A stretch of 64,000 nucleotides of DNA from the NCBI RefSeq assembly GCF_900215335.1, contig NZ_OCMT01000004.1:186001-250000 (forward strand), written 5' to 3'. Positions within the stretch are counted from its first letter, which is position 1, and each line of letters begins with the position of its first letter. Under the pieces are notes generated by a model that searched no databases, was not told the DNA's origin, and saw only the letters and a list, made by a program, of their open reading frames with translations. This DNA comes from Pedobacter xixiisoli (GTDB lineage Bacteria > Bacteroidota > Bacteroidia > Sphingobacteriales > Sphingobacteriaceae). Below, one piece after another: positions 42,740 to 51,814 of the stretch. Position numbers and translations under genes: made by a program.

Positions 42740-43522
42740 ATGACTTATCAGCAACTACTCGTAGAAGTAAAAAACAACATTCTATATATCACTATCAATC
42801 GTCCTCAAAAGCTAAATGCACTTAATAGAGAAGTATTGGCAGAAATAGCTCATGCAATAGCATCTGCTCAAACCGACAAACAGGTTCAGGCTATTTTACT
42901 TACTGGTGCAGGCGAAAAAGCTTTTGTAGCTGGCGCTGATATTTCCGAGTTTCAGAGCTACACATTGGAAGAAGGAAAACAACTAGCTAAAGATGGGCAT
43001 GACAATGTTTTCAATGCTATTGAGAATTCTAGCAAACCTGTAATTGCAGCTATTAACGGTTTTGCTTTAGGTGGTGGCTTAGAGTTAGCCATGGCCTGCC
43101 ATATTAGAATTGCAAGCGATAATGCAAAACTAGGTTTGCCAGAAGTAACTTTAGGATTAATTCCAGGCTACGGTGGAACGCAACGTTTGGCACAATTGGT
43201 CGGCAAAGGCTTAGCCTTCGAAATGATTTTTACTGCAGATATGATTACTGCCGAAAAAGCACATCAAATTGGTTTGGTTAACCATGTTGTTGCACTAAGT
43301 GATCTACAAGCAAAAGCAGAGGAAATCCTTGAAAAAATTAAGCAAAGAGCACCATTGGCCCTTGCTAGTGCTATAAAAGCTGTAAATGCAGGTTTTAATC
43401 CAAAAACTAATGGTTATCAAACAGAAATAGATGAATTCGGCAACTGCTTCCAAACGAATGACTTTAAAGAAGGAACATCCGCGTTTTTAGAAAAAAGGAA
43501 AGCAAATTTTTCAGGCTCTTAA
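42740..43522 (+). CDS. Enoyl-CoA hydratase/isomerase family protein
   Basis: 260 aa, crotonase fold. Oxyanion-hole stretch AFVAGADISEF and GGGLELAMACH; both catalytic glutamates of hydratases are present (E115 and E135, the latter in LGLPEVTLGLIPG). It should hydrate enoyl-CoA in beta-oxidation or branched-chain degradation. Operon with the B12-binding protein suggests acyl-CoA metabolism. Confidence 0.9.
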   Translation: MTYQQLLVEVKNNILYITINRPQKLNALNREVLAEIAHAIASAQTDKQVQAILLTGAGEKAFVAGADISEFQSYTLEEGKQLAKDGHDNVFNAIENSSKPVIAAINGFALGGGLELAMACHIRIASDNAKLGLPEVTLGLIPGYGGTQRLAQLVGKGLAFEMIFTADMITAEKAHQIGLVNHVVALSDLQAKAEEILEKIKQRAPLALASAIKAVNAGFNPKTNGYQTEIDEFGNCFQTNDFKEGTSAFLEKRKANFSGS

Positions 43523-43539
43523 AATCATTCCATTTCGTA

Positions 43540-43559
43540 AAAGTGATAGTTATCACTTT
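43540..43559. promoter_or_regulatory. Short inverted repeat AAAGTGATA / TATCACTTT
   Basis: 9-bp arms separated by 2 bp, between the hydratase stop and the sigma-54 regulator. The tight spacing fits an operator better than a terminator; no T run follows. Confidence 0.4.
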
Positions 43560-43673
43560 ACATCAGTAATACTTCACATTTATAAAAAAGTGTAGAATAA
43601 ATTTCCCATGTGCTTTTTTTTCTATACTTTAGCTATATAAATGTCTTACACCTACCTAAATTAAATAACGCGT

Positions 43674-45104
43674 ATGAAAAAAATATTAATCGTTGACGAT
43701 GAGATAAATATAGGATTATTACTTTCTAAATTTTTAACAAGAAACTCTTTTGATGTAACTAGTGCAACTAGCGGAAATTCTGCTATGGAATACCTCTCTA
43801 AAGACCACTACGACTTGGTGCTTTGCGACTACCGTTTAGAAGATACCGACGGCAAAGAAATGCTGGTTAAAATCAAAGAAAACTATCCTAAAACTGGAGT
43901 GATTATTATTACTGGATATTCGGATATTAAATTAGCTGTTGAGTTGATTAAATTAGGTGCCTACGACTATATTACCAAGCCATTATACCCAGATGAGATT
44001 TTAAATACCATCAACAAAGCTATTGAAACTCAAATTGCACTTAACGAAAGTGCAACCGAAACACAAACAACAGCTGGGCAAGAAAAATCAAAATCTACCA
44101 AATCTACCTACGCTTTTACCGACGAATTTGTAATTGGCCAAAGTAGTGCTTCGAGAGATTTAATGAAGCAAATTTTATTGGTTGCTCCTACCTCTTACAG
44201 CGTAATCTTAATGGGCGATAGTGGTACAGGTAAAGAATCGGTGGCCAAAGCAATACACCTAAATAGTCCTAGAAAAGACAAACCTTTTGTAGCTATGGAT
44301 TGCGGTTCGCTTACAAAAGAGCTAGCAGGAAGTGAATTTTTTGGGCATGAAAAAGGTTCGTTTACTGGTGCACTATATACAAAAATTGGTCACTTTGAGA
44401 TGGCTAATGGCGGTACTTTATTTTTAGATGAAGTAGGCAATTTGTCTTATGACATACAAGCGGCCTTATTAAGAACGGTACAAGAACGTAAAATAAAACG
44501 TATCGGTAGTACTAAAGAAATCGATTTAGATGTTAGAATTATCGTTGCCACCAACGAAAATCTGCAAGATGCCATTTCTAAAGGAAAATTTAGAGAAGAC
44601 CTTTATCATCGTTTCAACGAATTTGCTATTAATCTTCCACCAATTAGCCAAAGAGGTAAGGATATTTTAGCATTTGCAGAAAGCTTCTTACAATTTGCGA
44701 ATCAAGAATTGAATAAAAACATCAAAGGTTTTTCTGCTGAAGTGATCGACTGCTTTTTAACCTACAACTGGCCAGGAAACGTTAGGGAGTTAAAAAATGT
44801 GGTTCGTAGAGCAACTTTATTGACTGAAACAGAAGAAATTCAGTTAAAGGCACTTCCTTTAGAGATTTCTACTTACGCAAAGGCTCCTATGTTAAACTCA
44901 TTTGCTTCAACTTCGGACAGTATTACTACTGAACGTGCGAAACCTAGAGACTTGAAAAATGCTGCTCTAGAAGCTGAATACGAAACGATCTTAAAGGTAC
45001 TAAGAGAAGTAAATTTCAATAAAACGAAGGCAGCAAAAATATTAAACATCGACAGAAAGACACTTTACAATAAAATGAAAGCAATAGACCTCGATAACAA
45101 ATAA
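43674..45104 (+). CDS. Sigma-54-dependent response regulator, NtrC type
   Basis: 476 aa in three parts: receiver domain (1-120, phospho-acceptor D52 in LVLCDYRLED), AAA+ domain (about 145-385, Walker A GDSGTGKE, sigma-54-contact loop GSFTGA in place of GAFTGA), and a C-terminal Fis-type HTH (NFNKTKAAKILNIDRKTLYNK). It activates RpoN promoters on phosphorylation by the kinase starting 3 bp downstream. Confidence 0.95.
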   Translation: MKKILIVDDEINIGLLLSKFLTRNSFDVTSATSGNSAMEYLSKDHYDLVLCDYRLEDTDGKEMLVKIKENYPKTGVIIITGYSDIKLAVELIKLGAYDYITKPLYPDEILNTINKAIETQIALNESATETQTTAGQEKSKSTKSTYAFTDEFVIGQSSASRDLMKQILLVAPTSYSVILMGDSGTGKESVAKAIHLNSPRKDKPFVAMDCGSLTKELAGSEFFGHEKGSFTGALYTKIGHFEMANGGTLFLDEVGNLSYDIQAALLRTVQERKIKRIGSTKEIDLDVRIIVATNENLQDAISKGKFREDLYHRFNEFAINLPPISQRGKDILAFAESFLQFANQELNKNIKGFSAEVIDCFLTYNWPGNVRELKNVVRRATLLTETEEIQLKALPLEISTYAKAPMLNSFASTSDSITTERAKPRDLKNAALEAEYETILKVLREVNFNKTKAAKILNIDRKTLYNKMKAIDLDNK

Positions 45105-45107
45105 ATA

Positions 45108-47552
45108 GTGCTTAATCTATTCAAAAATTTGGGCTCGTCTCGGTTCAAAAACCGATACAATATTTCCAAGAAAATACTATGGATAGTGATGTTGCTGTGC
45201 ATTGCACCATTGCTTTCCGTAGTATTGTCCATTTTTTTTGAAAACTCGTCTAAAGAGGTTCTATTTTTCAATGTAAAACCCAATTTCTACACTAGCATTT
45301 GGACAACCTTTGGCATTGCCGCCGCGTTTTTCACAGGTATTCTCGCAGCCATCGACTATAACATTCGCAAAGAAATTACCATTACACTTTTTGGCATTAC
45401 GCTATTTATTTCAGCAATATTAGATGCCTATTACCTGCTTATCTTAAACGAAAATGCTTCGATAAAAGACATTTCAGATAACTTATACTTCATTTGGTGG
45501 ATTAATCGGATATTTTATTCTCTGACATTGCTAATTGGCACCATTGCTTATCTTAAAATAAAGGCCAAGAATCTACGTACTCCAGAGCAAAAAATAAAAA
45601 TCATTTATAAAACTGCCGCAATATGCATAGTAGCTGGTGTTACCTGTGTATTTATTATGGCCAATACCGATGCCATTTTGCAGAGGAAACAAGCGTTAAA
45701 TGAAATCTCTCCAATAGATTTGCTTTCTTTTCTTCCATTGATTTTCCTATTTGTTTGGGCAGCCTTTTATTTGCCAAAATTTATGCTGCGCTTTCATGGC
45801 ATTTTTTCGAAACTTTTGATTCTGAGTATAGCTCCACTCTTTTTGGCCCAACTGTTCATGGCGTTAAGCACTTACGCTTTCGATACTTATTATAACGCTG
45901 CACACTACTTGCGTTTTCTCAGCTATCTTGTACCTCTAGCGGGAATTATCCTCAATTACATAGAAACGGTTAGAAACGAACAACGTATCATCGCCAGATT
46001 GGATGTAGAAGTTAAGGAAAAACAAGCGCTTACTGCAAATTTGATAGAGAGAGAAGGTTTATTGGCCAATGCCGAAAAGATATCTAAACTGGGAAGTTGG
46101 GAACTCGATATTAAAACTAACTCTTACAAATGGTCTGATGAATTATATCGGATTTACGGTTTTGAAGGCAATACTTTTCATCCAACGCACGCCATTGCAG
46201 AGCAGGTAATTGTTCCCGAGTACAGTAAAAAGATTACCAAAGAACTAAGCAGCGCTGTAAAAAATAAAAGCACATTTGCGGTAGAATATCAAATTATTCA
46301 GCCTAATGGCGTAAAACGATATGTATTAAATCAGGGCTATTTTACAGGCAAGGAAAGTAAATTAGTAGGCACTATACAAGACATTACCGAACTTAAAGAG
46401 GCAACACTCAAACTGCGCAAGAACGAAACTTTGCTGCGAGAAGGCGAAGCTGTTTCAAATAATGGAAGCTGGGAATGGCACAGCAATGATGAACATGTTT
46501 TTTGGTCGGATGAAATGTTCAACATACACGGTTATTTGCCGCATTCTACCATTGTGAGCATTACTAGTTACTTCAACTTTGTACATAAAGAGGATACTGG
46601 CGAACTGCGAAGGACTTTTGCCGAAGCAAGAGCAAATAGAGCTTCCTTTAAAGCTAACTACCGTATCGTTAGACCAAATGGCGAGGTGAGATACGTTTCT
46701 ACTACGGCCAAATTTAAAGAAGACGAAATCGGCAAAGGCTATTCCTATTTAGGCAACACACAAGATGTTACACTGCTCAAAGAAGCTCAGCGCAAGCTAG
46801 AAGAAAAAATAAGCGAGCTCAATGTCTCGAATAAAGATTTAGAACAGTTTGCCTACGTTGCTTCGCATGATTTGCAGGAGCCACTTAGAAAAATTAGAGC
46901 TTTTGGAGATAGGCTAAAGACAAAGTTTAATGATGAAATTAACGAAGAAGGCAAGGACTATATCGAGCGCATGCAGAATGCAGCCGAACGTATGCAAATC
47001 TTAATCGATGATTTATTGGCTTTTTCTAAGGTAACCCGAGAAGCAAAGGAGTTTCATTCGGTAGATTTAAACCAACTTTTCACCAAAGTACTTCTTGATT
47101 TAGATTACACGATAGAAAGCACAAATGCGAAAATCAAACTCTCTATTCACGAAACAGTAGATGGCATCTCAGCACAGCTAGCGCAGGTTTTCCAAAATAT
47201 CATCAGCAATTCGCTAAAGTTTACAAAACCAGGTACACCGCCTTTAATAGAAATTTCTTCCGAAATTGTATTGGGTAGTACGTTGCCAACAAATGCAGCT
47301 TTACCTCAGGCATTGTACTGCACCATCAAAATAACAGATAACGGTATTGGTTTCGATGAAAGTTATGCCGGCAAAATATTCGATTTATTTCAGCGCTTGC
47401 ACTCCAGAACAGAATATAAAGGAACTGGTATAGGATTGGCTATCTGCAAAAAAATTGTCGAAAACCACTCCGGATTCATCTTCGCCAAAAGCAAGGAAGG
47501 AGAAGGAGCATCATTTTTTATCTCTTTACCCCTTAAACACAACGCTGCTTAA
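45108..47552 (+). CDS. Membrane-bound PAS sensor histidine kinase
   Basis: 814 aa from GTG 45108, 3 bp after the regulator stop. About seven membrane helices occupy residues 25-290, followed by two PAS domains with PAC-like ends (YRIYGFEG...VGTIQDITEL; HGYLP...LGNTQDVTLL), a HisKA domain with phospho-acceptor in FAYVASHDLQEPLRKI, and an intact ATPase domain (NIISNSLKFT, DNGIGFDES, GTGIGLAICKKIV). The signal is unknown. The kinase should phosphorylate the sigma-54 activator and/or the downstream receiver. Confidence 0.92.
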   Translation: MLNLFKNLGSSRFKNRYNISKKILWIVMLLCIAPLLSVVLSIFFENSSKEVLFFNVKPNFYTSIWTTFGIAAAFFTGILAAIDYNIRKEITITLFGITLFISAILDAYYLLILNENASIKDISDNLYFIWWINRIFYSLTLLIGTIAYLKIKAKNLRTPEQKIKIIYKTAAICIVAGVTCVFIMANTDAILQRKQALNEISPIDLLSFLPLIFLFVWAAFYLPKFMLRFHGIFSKLLILSIAPLFLAQLFMALSTYAFDTYYNAAHYLRFLSYLVPLAGIILNYIETVRNEQRIIARLDVEVKEKQALTANLIEREGLLANAEKISKLGSWELDIKTNSYKWSDELYRIYGFEGNTFHPTHAIAEQVIVPEYSKKITKELSSAVKNKSTFAVEYQIIQPNGVKRYVLNQGYFTGKESKLVGTIQDITELKEATLKLRKNETLLREGEAVSNNGSWEWHSNDEHVFWSDEMFNIHGYLPHSTIVSITSYFNFVHKEDTGELRRTFAEARANRASFKANYRIVRPNGEVRYVSTTAKFKEDEIGKGYSYLGNTQDVTLLKEAQRKLEEKISELNVSNKDLEQFAYVASHDLQEPLRKIRAFGDRLKTKFNDEINEEGKDYIERMQNAAERMQILIDDLLAFSKVTREAKEFHSVDLNQLFTKVLLDLDYTIESTNAKIKLSIHETVDGISAQLAQVFQNIISNSLKFTKPGTPPLIEISSEIVLGSTLPTNAALPQALYCTIKITDNGIGFDESYAGKIFDLFQRLHSRTEYKGTGIGLAICKKIVENHSGFIFAKSKEGEGASFFISLPLKHNAA

Positions 47553-47962
47553 TGACTATCATGAACAACCCACTTATTTTAATTGCTGAAGACGATCCCG
47601 ACGATGCACTGATGCTAAAAGACGCTTTTTCTGAAATTAACCAAAATGCCATTACCTTTTTAAACAACGGAAAATTATTGATAGAACATATACAAAAGTT
47701 ATTAATTACTAAAAAGCTGCCAAACCTAATCTTGATAGACCTTAACATGCCTGTTCTAGACGGCAGAGGTGTCATTAAAGAACTTAGAAAAAGTGCAGAA
47801 ACAAAAGATATCCCTTTGGTAGTGCTTTCTACCTCAAAAAACAGGGACGATATTGATTCTGTATTGGCTTTGGGTGCAAATGAGTTTTTCACCAAACCAG
47901 CATCTTTTAGTGATTTAGTAGGGATTACAAGTATGATTACCAATAAATGGTTGCATACCTAA
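47552..47962 (+). CDS. Single-domain response regulator
   Basis: 136 aa, one receiver domain of the Rcp1 type: acidic pocket AEDDPDD, phospho-Asp in LILIDLNMP, and FTKPASF with the conserved Lys. The start overlaps the kinase stop by one base (TAATG). It lacks an output domain and may shuttle phosphate. Confidence 0.93.
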   Translation: MTIMNNPLILIAEDDPDDALMLKDAFSEINQNAITFLNNGKLLIEHIQKLLITKKLPNLILIDLNMPVLDGRGVIKELRKSAETKDIPLVVLSTSKNRDDIDSVLALGANEFFTKPASFSDLVGITSMITNKWLHT

Positions 47963-47972
47963 TATAGAATAT

Positions 47973-49418
47973 ATGGACAAAGTAGTAAAGGTCTTATTAA
48001 TTGATGATGATGAAGATGATTATATCATCACCAAAGATATTTTTAGCCGTATCAGTAATGCTGGTAAATACGAACTTTCATGGATAGACACTTTTGAAAA
48101 AGGAATAAATGCAGTTTTAAAACATCAATATGATATTTACCTGGTTGATTACCGACTGGGCAAACATACCGGCGTAGATTTAGTGAACGAAGCAGTACTT
48201 TCTGGCGTGAAGCAACCTATCATCATCCTAACGGGTAAAGGGGATTATAAAATTGATGAACAGGCAATGAACGTTGGTGCGGCCGATTATTTGGTTAAAG
48301 ATAAAATAGAACCCGATACCTTGGACAGAACTTTGCGCTACGCGTTAAAACAGGCAGAAACTTTAAAGGCCTTAAAAGAAAGCGAAAATAAATTCAAGAT
48401 TATTTTTGATAAAGCCAAAGAGCCTATCCTTATTTCAGATTATACAGGCAAGATACACGACATCAACAAAGCTGGATTAGATTTTTTTGGTTACCACATC
48501 AAGGAAATACTGGTTACCAACGATAGATCTTTGTTTTATACGCAAGAAGACAGAGAGAACTTTATCCAAGAATTGGAGACTAAAGGCGCTGTAAGCGATT
48601 TTGAGTGCCAAATGGTTTCGAGCAAAGGACAGGTTTATTTTTGTAGTCTGTCTTCATTTTTGCAAATTGACCTTCAAAACATGGTAGAAGTTTACCATAC
48701 GATCATCCACGACCTTACACATAGAAAACACCTAGAAACAAAGTCGATACATGAGAGCAAATTCTCTATCTCAGAACATATTGCTAAAGGCTTTGCAGAA
48801 GAAATTAGAAATCCTCTCTCTACCATTAACCTTGTTTTACACGAGCTTACCACAGATGAAAGCTTAGTTTATAACGAAACCCTACAAACCAGCCTAGAAG
48901 TTATCAAATCTAACTTCGACAGCATTAATCAACTCACAAAAAACTTTATCTCTAGCACAGAAAATAAACCTATCATTACTCAAGAGGTAGGAATTAAAGA
49001 GGTGATTGAAGAAGCGCTATCCGAAATTAACGACCTGATTTTGGGCCATCGAATTGTGTTGGAACAACATATTTTACCTACAGAAATTTATCTTTCGATA
49101 GATAGAAAACAGATTAAAAAAGCACTAGTTAACATCCTCAATAATGCCCTAGAAAGCATGGAAAGCTATCCAAAGGTTTTAAACATTAGTACCATTAACG
49201 ATAGCGGATTTTACTCTATTTTAATTGAGGACAACGGAAAAGGTATTAGCTCAGCGTTAGAACATCAGATTTTTGAGCCCTTTTTTACAACTAAAAAAGA
49301 TGCAGAAGGCTTGGGACTAACCGATGCGGAAAGGTCTATACTTGCGCATAGAGGGAACATCATTTTTAAGCCACAAGATAAAGGAAGCCTGTTCGTCATC
49401 CAGCTACCCATCAGCTAA
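47973..49418 (+). CDS. Receiver-PAS-ATPase hybrid lacking the phospho-His
   Basis: 481 aa: receiver domain (1-125, D59 in YLVDYRLGK), PAS (135-255), then a dimerisation helix and an ATPase domain (ALVNILNNALESM, EDNGKGISS, EGLGLTDAE). At the H-box the protein reads FAEEIRNPLSTI, where kinases read AHEIRNPL; residue 276 is Glu, so it cannot accept phosphate there. It may be a phosphatase, scaffold or pseudokinase for the operon's regulators. Confidence 0.85.
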   Translation: MDKVVKVLLIDDDEDDYIITKDIFSRISNAGKYELSWIDTFEKGINAVLKHQYDIYLVDYRLGKHTGVDLVNEAVLSGVKQPIIILTGKGDYKIDEQAMNVGAADYLVKDKIEPDTLDRTLRYALKQAETLKALKESENKFKIIFDKAKEPILISDYTGKIHDINKAGLDFFGYHIKEILVTNDRSLFYTQEDRENFIQELETKGAVSDFECQMVSSKGQVYFCSLSSFLQIDLQNMVEVYHTIIHDLTHRKHLETKSIHESKFSISEHIAKGFAEEIRNPLSTINLVLHELTTDESLVYNETLQTSLEVIKSNFDSINQLTKNFISSTENKPIITQEVGIKEVIEEALSEINDLILGHRIVLEQHILPTEIYLSIDRKQIKKALVNILNNALESMESYPKVLNISTINDSGFYSILIEDNGKGISSALEHQIFEPFFTTKKDAEGLGLTDAERSILAHRGNIIFKPQDKGSLFVIQLPIS

Positions 49419-49624
49419 TGTGAGGTTCGTCAGTTATTGTTAAAATACTGGAATAATATTTGTTTCTGATTTGTCAGCGGCTTTTTTTTCCTTATCTTGG
49501 GATAGTCCAAAAAGGGAAAATTAGGCCACGATAAAAAGCAAATACTTAAAACAATTGTGTTTGTAAGTAGTTTAATTACTATAGTTTAGACAATTTTTCA
49601 TTTTTAACATAAAACTATAAAGAC

Positions 49625-49891
49625 ATGAACGATAATTCAAAAGTAGTAGTAGCCTTATTGGCTGGCTTAGCTGCAGGAGCGGCGTTAGGAATACTTTTTG
49701 CACCAGACAAGGGTACAGATACCCGTGATAAACTGGGCCAATCTTTAAAAGATTTTGGAGATTCTATCAAAGAAAGAGCTGCTGATGAAATCAACAACTT
49801 AACCAGCCTGAAAGATAAAGTAGTAAATTCTATAAAAGGTAAACTTCGTGATGTTGAAGAAGAATATTCTGATGAAGTAGAACACGTATAA
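49625..49891 (+). CDS. YtxH domain protein
   Basis: 88 aa. One membrane helix (VVVALLAGLAAGAALGILFAP), followed by KGTDTRDKLGQS and a charged amphipathic helix, the classic YtxH layout linked to general stress in Bacteroidetes and Firmicutes. First of a three-gene operon. Confidence 0.9.
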   Translation: MNDNSKVVVALLAGLAAGAALGILFAPDKGTDTRDKLGQSLKDFGDSIKERAADEINNLTSLKDKVVNSIKGKLRDVEEEYSDEVEHV

Positions 49892-49913
49892 GAACACCCT
49901 CTGAAAAACGATA

Positions 49914-50285
49914 ATGGAAGAGAAAAAAGAAAAAACCATTGAAGAACTAGTTTCCGATGCGAAGAGCTATGTAGATACTCGTATAGATTATATACATTTA
50001 AAATCCGTAGAAAAAGGTTCTAAATTATTTGCAGACCTCATTACCAATACTGTGGTAGTAGTATGTTTCCTATTGGCCTTTTTATTAGGTACGGTTACAT
50101 TGGCCCTATACCTTGCTGAGGTATTTGGCAGCTTAGTCTCGGGATTTGGCTGTGTTGCAGGGATTTATTTGCTCCTATCCATTATCGTTTTCTTAACCAA
50201 GGATAACATCATCGAGAAGATTTTAGTGAACATGTTTATTAGGAAATATTTTAATAAAATAGCAGATAAAGACGATGAGGAATAG
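49914..50285 (+). CDS. Phage-holin-family membrane protein
   Basis: 123 aa, two membrane helices (about 38-60 and 70-95) and amphipathic N-terminal helix; fits the Holin-X/phage holin 3_6 group, which despite the name is a common chromosomal membrane protein beside YtxH genes. No lysin or phage gene is near, so a lytic role is unlikely. Confidence 0.82.
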   Translation: MEEKKEKTIEELVSDAKSYVDTRIDYIHLKSVEKGSKLFADLITNTVVVVCFLLAFLLGTVTLALYLAEVFGSLVSGFGCVAGIYLLLSIIVFLTKDNIIEKILVNMFIRKYFNKIADKDDEE

Positions 50286-50718
50286 AGACATAAAATCCTT
50301 GGCAGAATTACATTTAGAAATTAGCCGCGTTAAAACTGACTATCAGTTTAAAGAAACGCAACTAAAAGCAGATGCCAAAAGTTATATCAAACAATTTTCG
50401 CCTATCAACTTAATCAAGGATTTCCTTAATCCTCAGAGCATAATGAAGTTTGACGAAAAAACCAATTTGAGCGGAAGCATCATGTCTCTAATTTTACCTA
50501 TGTTTTTGAATAAAACTGTATTTAGAGGTTCTGGTTTTATTACTAAAAGTATTGCAGCCTTAGTTTCCGGCAAAATTGGTAAATCTTTAGATGCAGAAAG
50601 TTTAACTGGGATATTCAGTAAGGCAAAATCACTGTTTTCATCCTTTACTTCTAAAAAGAAGAAAACTAATGTAAACTTTGTTGATTATGGTATTCCACCA
50701 GATAGCGAGACTTACTAA
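50275..50718 (+). CDS. Hypothetical protein of the YtxH/holin operon
   Basis: 147 aa, no family recognised. Overlaps the holin gene by 11 bp. A helical N-terminus is followed by a moderately hydrophobic stretch (SGSIMSLILPMFLNKTVFRG) and a Lys-rich tail. Membrane-associated role likely by operon context. Confidence 0.7.
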   Translation: MRNRDIKSLAELHLEISRVKTDYQFKETQLKADAKSYIKQFSPINLIKDFLNPQSIMKFDEKTNLSGSIMSLILPMFLNKTVFRGSGFITKSIAALVSGKIGKSLDAESLTGIFSKAKSLFSSFTSKKKKTNVNFVDYGIPPDSETY

Positions 50719-50797
50719 AGTTTTAACCACCTTAGTCACCTAAGCATGTCGATAGTGACTTAGCTTCTATGAAGTGACTAAGATGGTCTCTGAAAAA

Positions 50798-51511
50798 CTA
50801 TTTTCCTTTGTAGATTAAGAATACGGTAGGCTTTTTATGAAAATCTACTTTTTCCTTACGCCATAGGCTGATGGGTAAAGTTTTAATGAACTCATCTTCA
50901 GCATTGATATTACAAGCTACACACAACATGGTAGTAGGTTGGCAGTTTTTCAGGATATCTTCAAAAAGATGGTTGTTTCTGAAAGGTGTTTCCATAAAAA
51001 GTTGAGTTTGCCTGTATCGCTGGGATAAATTTTCTAAATCCTTAATTCGCTGCACCCTGTCTCCTTTATCAATTGGCAGATAACCTGTAAAAGCATAGCT
51101 CTGTCCATTAAAACCTGATGACATTAGGGCCTGTAACATGGCATTTGGCCCAACAAGAGGTACAACTTTAACATTTCTTTTGTGTGCTTCGGCAACAATT
51201 TCCGCTCCTGGGTCTGCTACTCCTGGGCAACCCGCTTCACTCATCAAACCTACATCTATGCCTTTATTCAGTTCCTCGAAATAAGGAGACATAGACATCC
51301 CTCTTTTGTGCTTTCCATAATCGTGAATCACCAATTCGCTTTGTGGAGTTTTTATCCCCGCCTCTTTTAAAAATTTACGAGCCGTTTTTTCGTTCTCTAC
51401 AATGTAGGTTTTGATACTATTAATGGTATCTACTAAAAATGGCGTAAAAGATTTATGAGCGGCATTATCTGCCAACGGAACGGGAATTAAGAACAAGGTA
51501 CCTTTTTTCAT
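50798..51511 (-). CDS. RsmI-like SAM-dependent methyltransferase
   Basis: 237 aa of the tetrapyrrole methylase fold: LFLIPVPLADN, VGLMSEAGCPGVADPG and LVGPNAMLQALMSSGFNGQ are family motifs seen in RsmI, which methylates 16S rRNA C1402. This Bacteroidetes subfamily differs (no NPIGN start), so the target may not be rRNA. Confidence 0.87.
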   Translation of the reverse strand: MKKGTLFLIPVPLADNAAHKSFTPFLVDTINSIKTYIVENEKTARKFLKEAGIKTPQSELVIHDYGKHKRGMSMSPYFEELNKGIDVGLMSEAGCPGVADPGAEIVAEAHKRNVKVVPLVGPNAMLQALMSSGFNGQSYAFTGYLPIDKGDRVQRIKDLENLSQRYRQTQLFMETPFRNNHLFEDILKNCQPTTMLCVACNINAEDEFIKTLPISLWRKEKVDFHKKPTVFLIYKGK

Positions 51512-51814
51512 CTATGATTGAGTTTATTCAGGTTGGCGGATATTACCACCTCGCCAACAAAATTAAAATTTACAAAAACAATAAAGTGCAACAAAGTGTT
51601 TTGTTTGGTTACTCATTGTATCAAATTTAGTTCTGTCCACAACAACAAATGACATAATTTCAATACATAATTTTGCACTTTCTGGCCGAAACTTACGTTA
51701 ATTCTTATAAATGAGCAACTTTCTTGTTGCTTTTACAGTATTTAACAAAAGTTGGATTTTAAATTGATATAAAACTACCGTTAGGTTAATTATAAATTTT
51801 AAAACACACAGGAC
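51512..51814. other. Gene-free divergent intergenic region
   Basis: About 300 bp between divergent genes with no reading frame or hairpin I can support; should hold both promoters. Confidence 0.5.

Noticed and set aside
49914..50285. Prophage lysis gene
   Set aside because: Holin-like by family only; neighbours are YtxH and a hypothetical gene with no phage functions.
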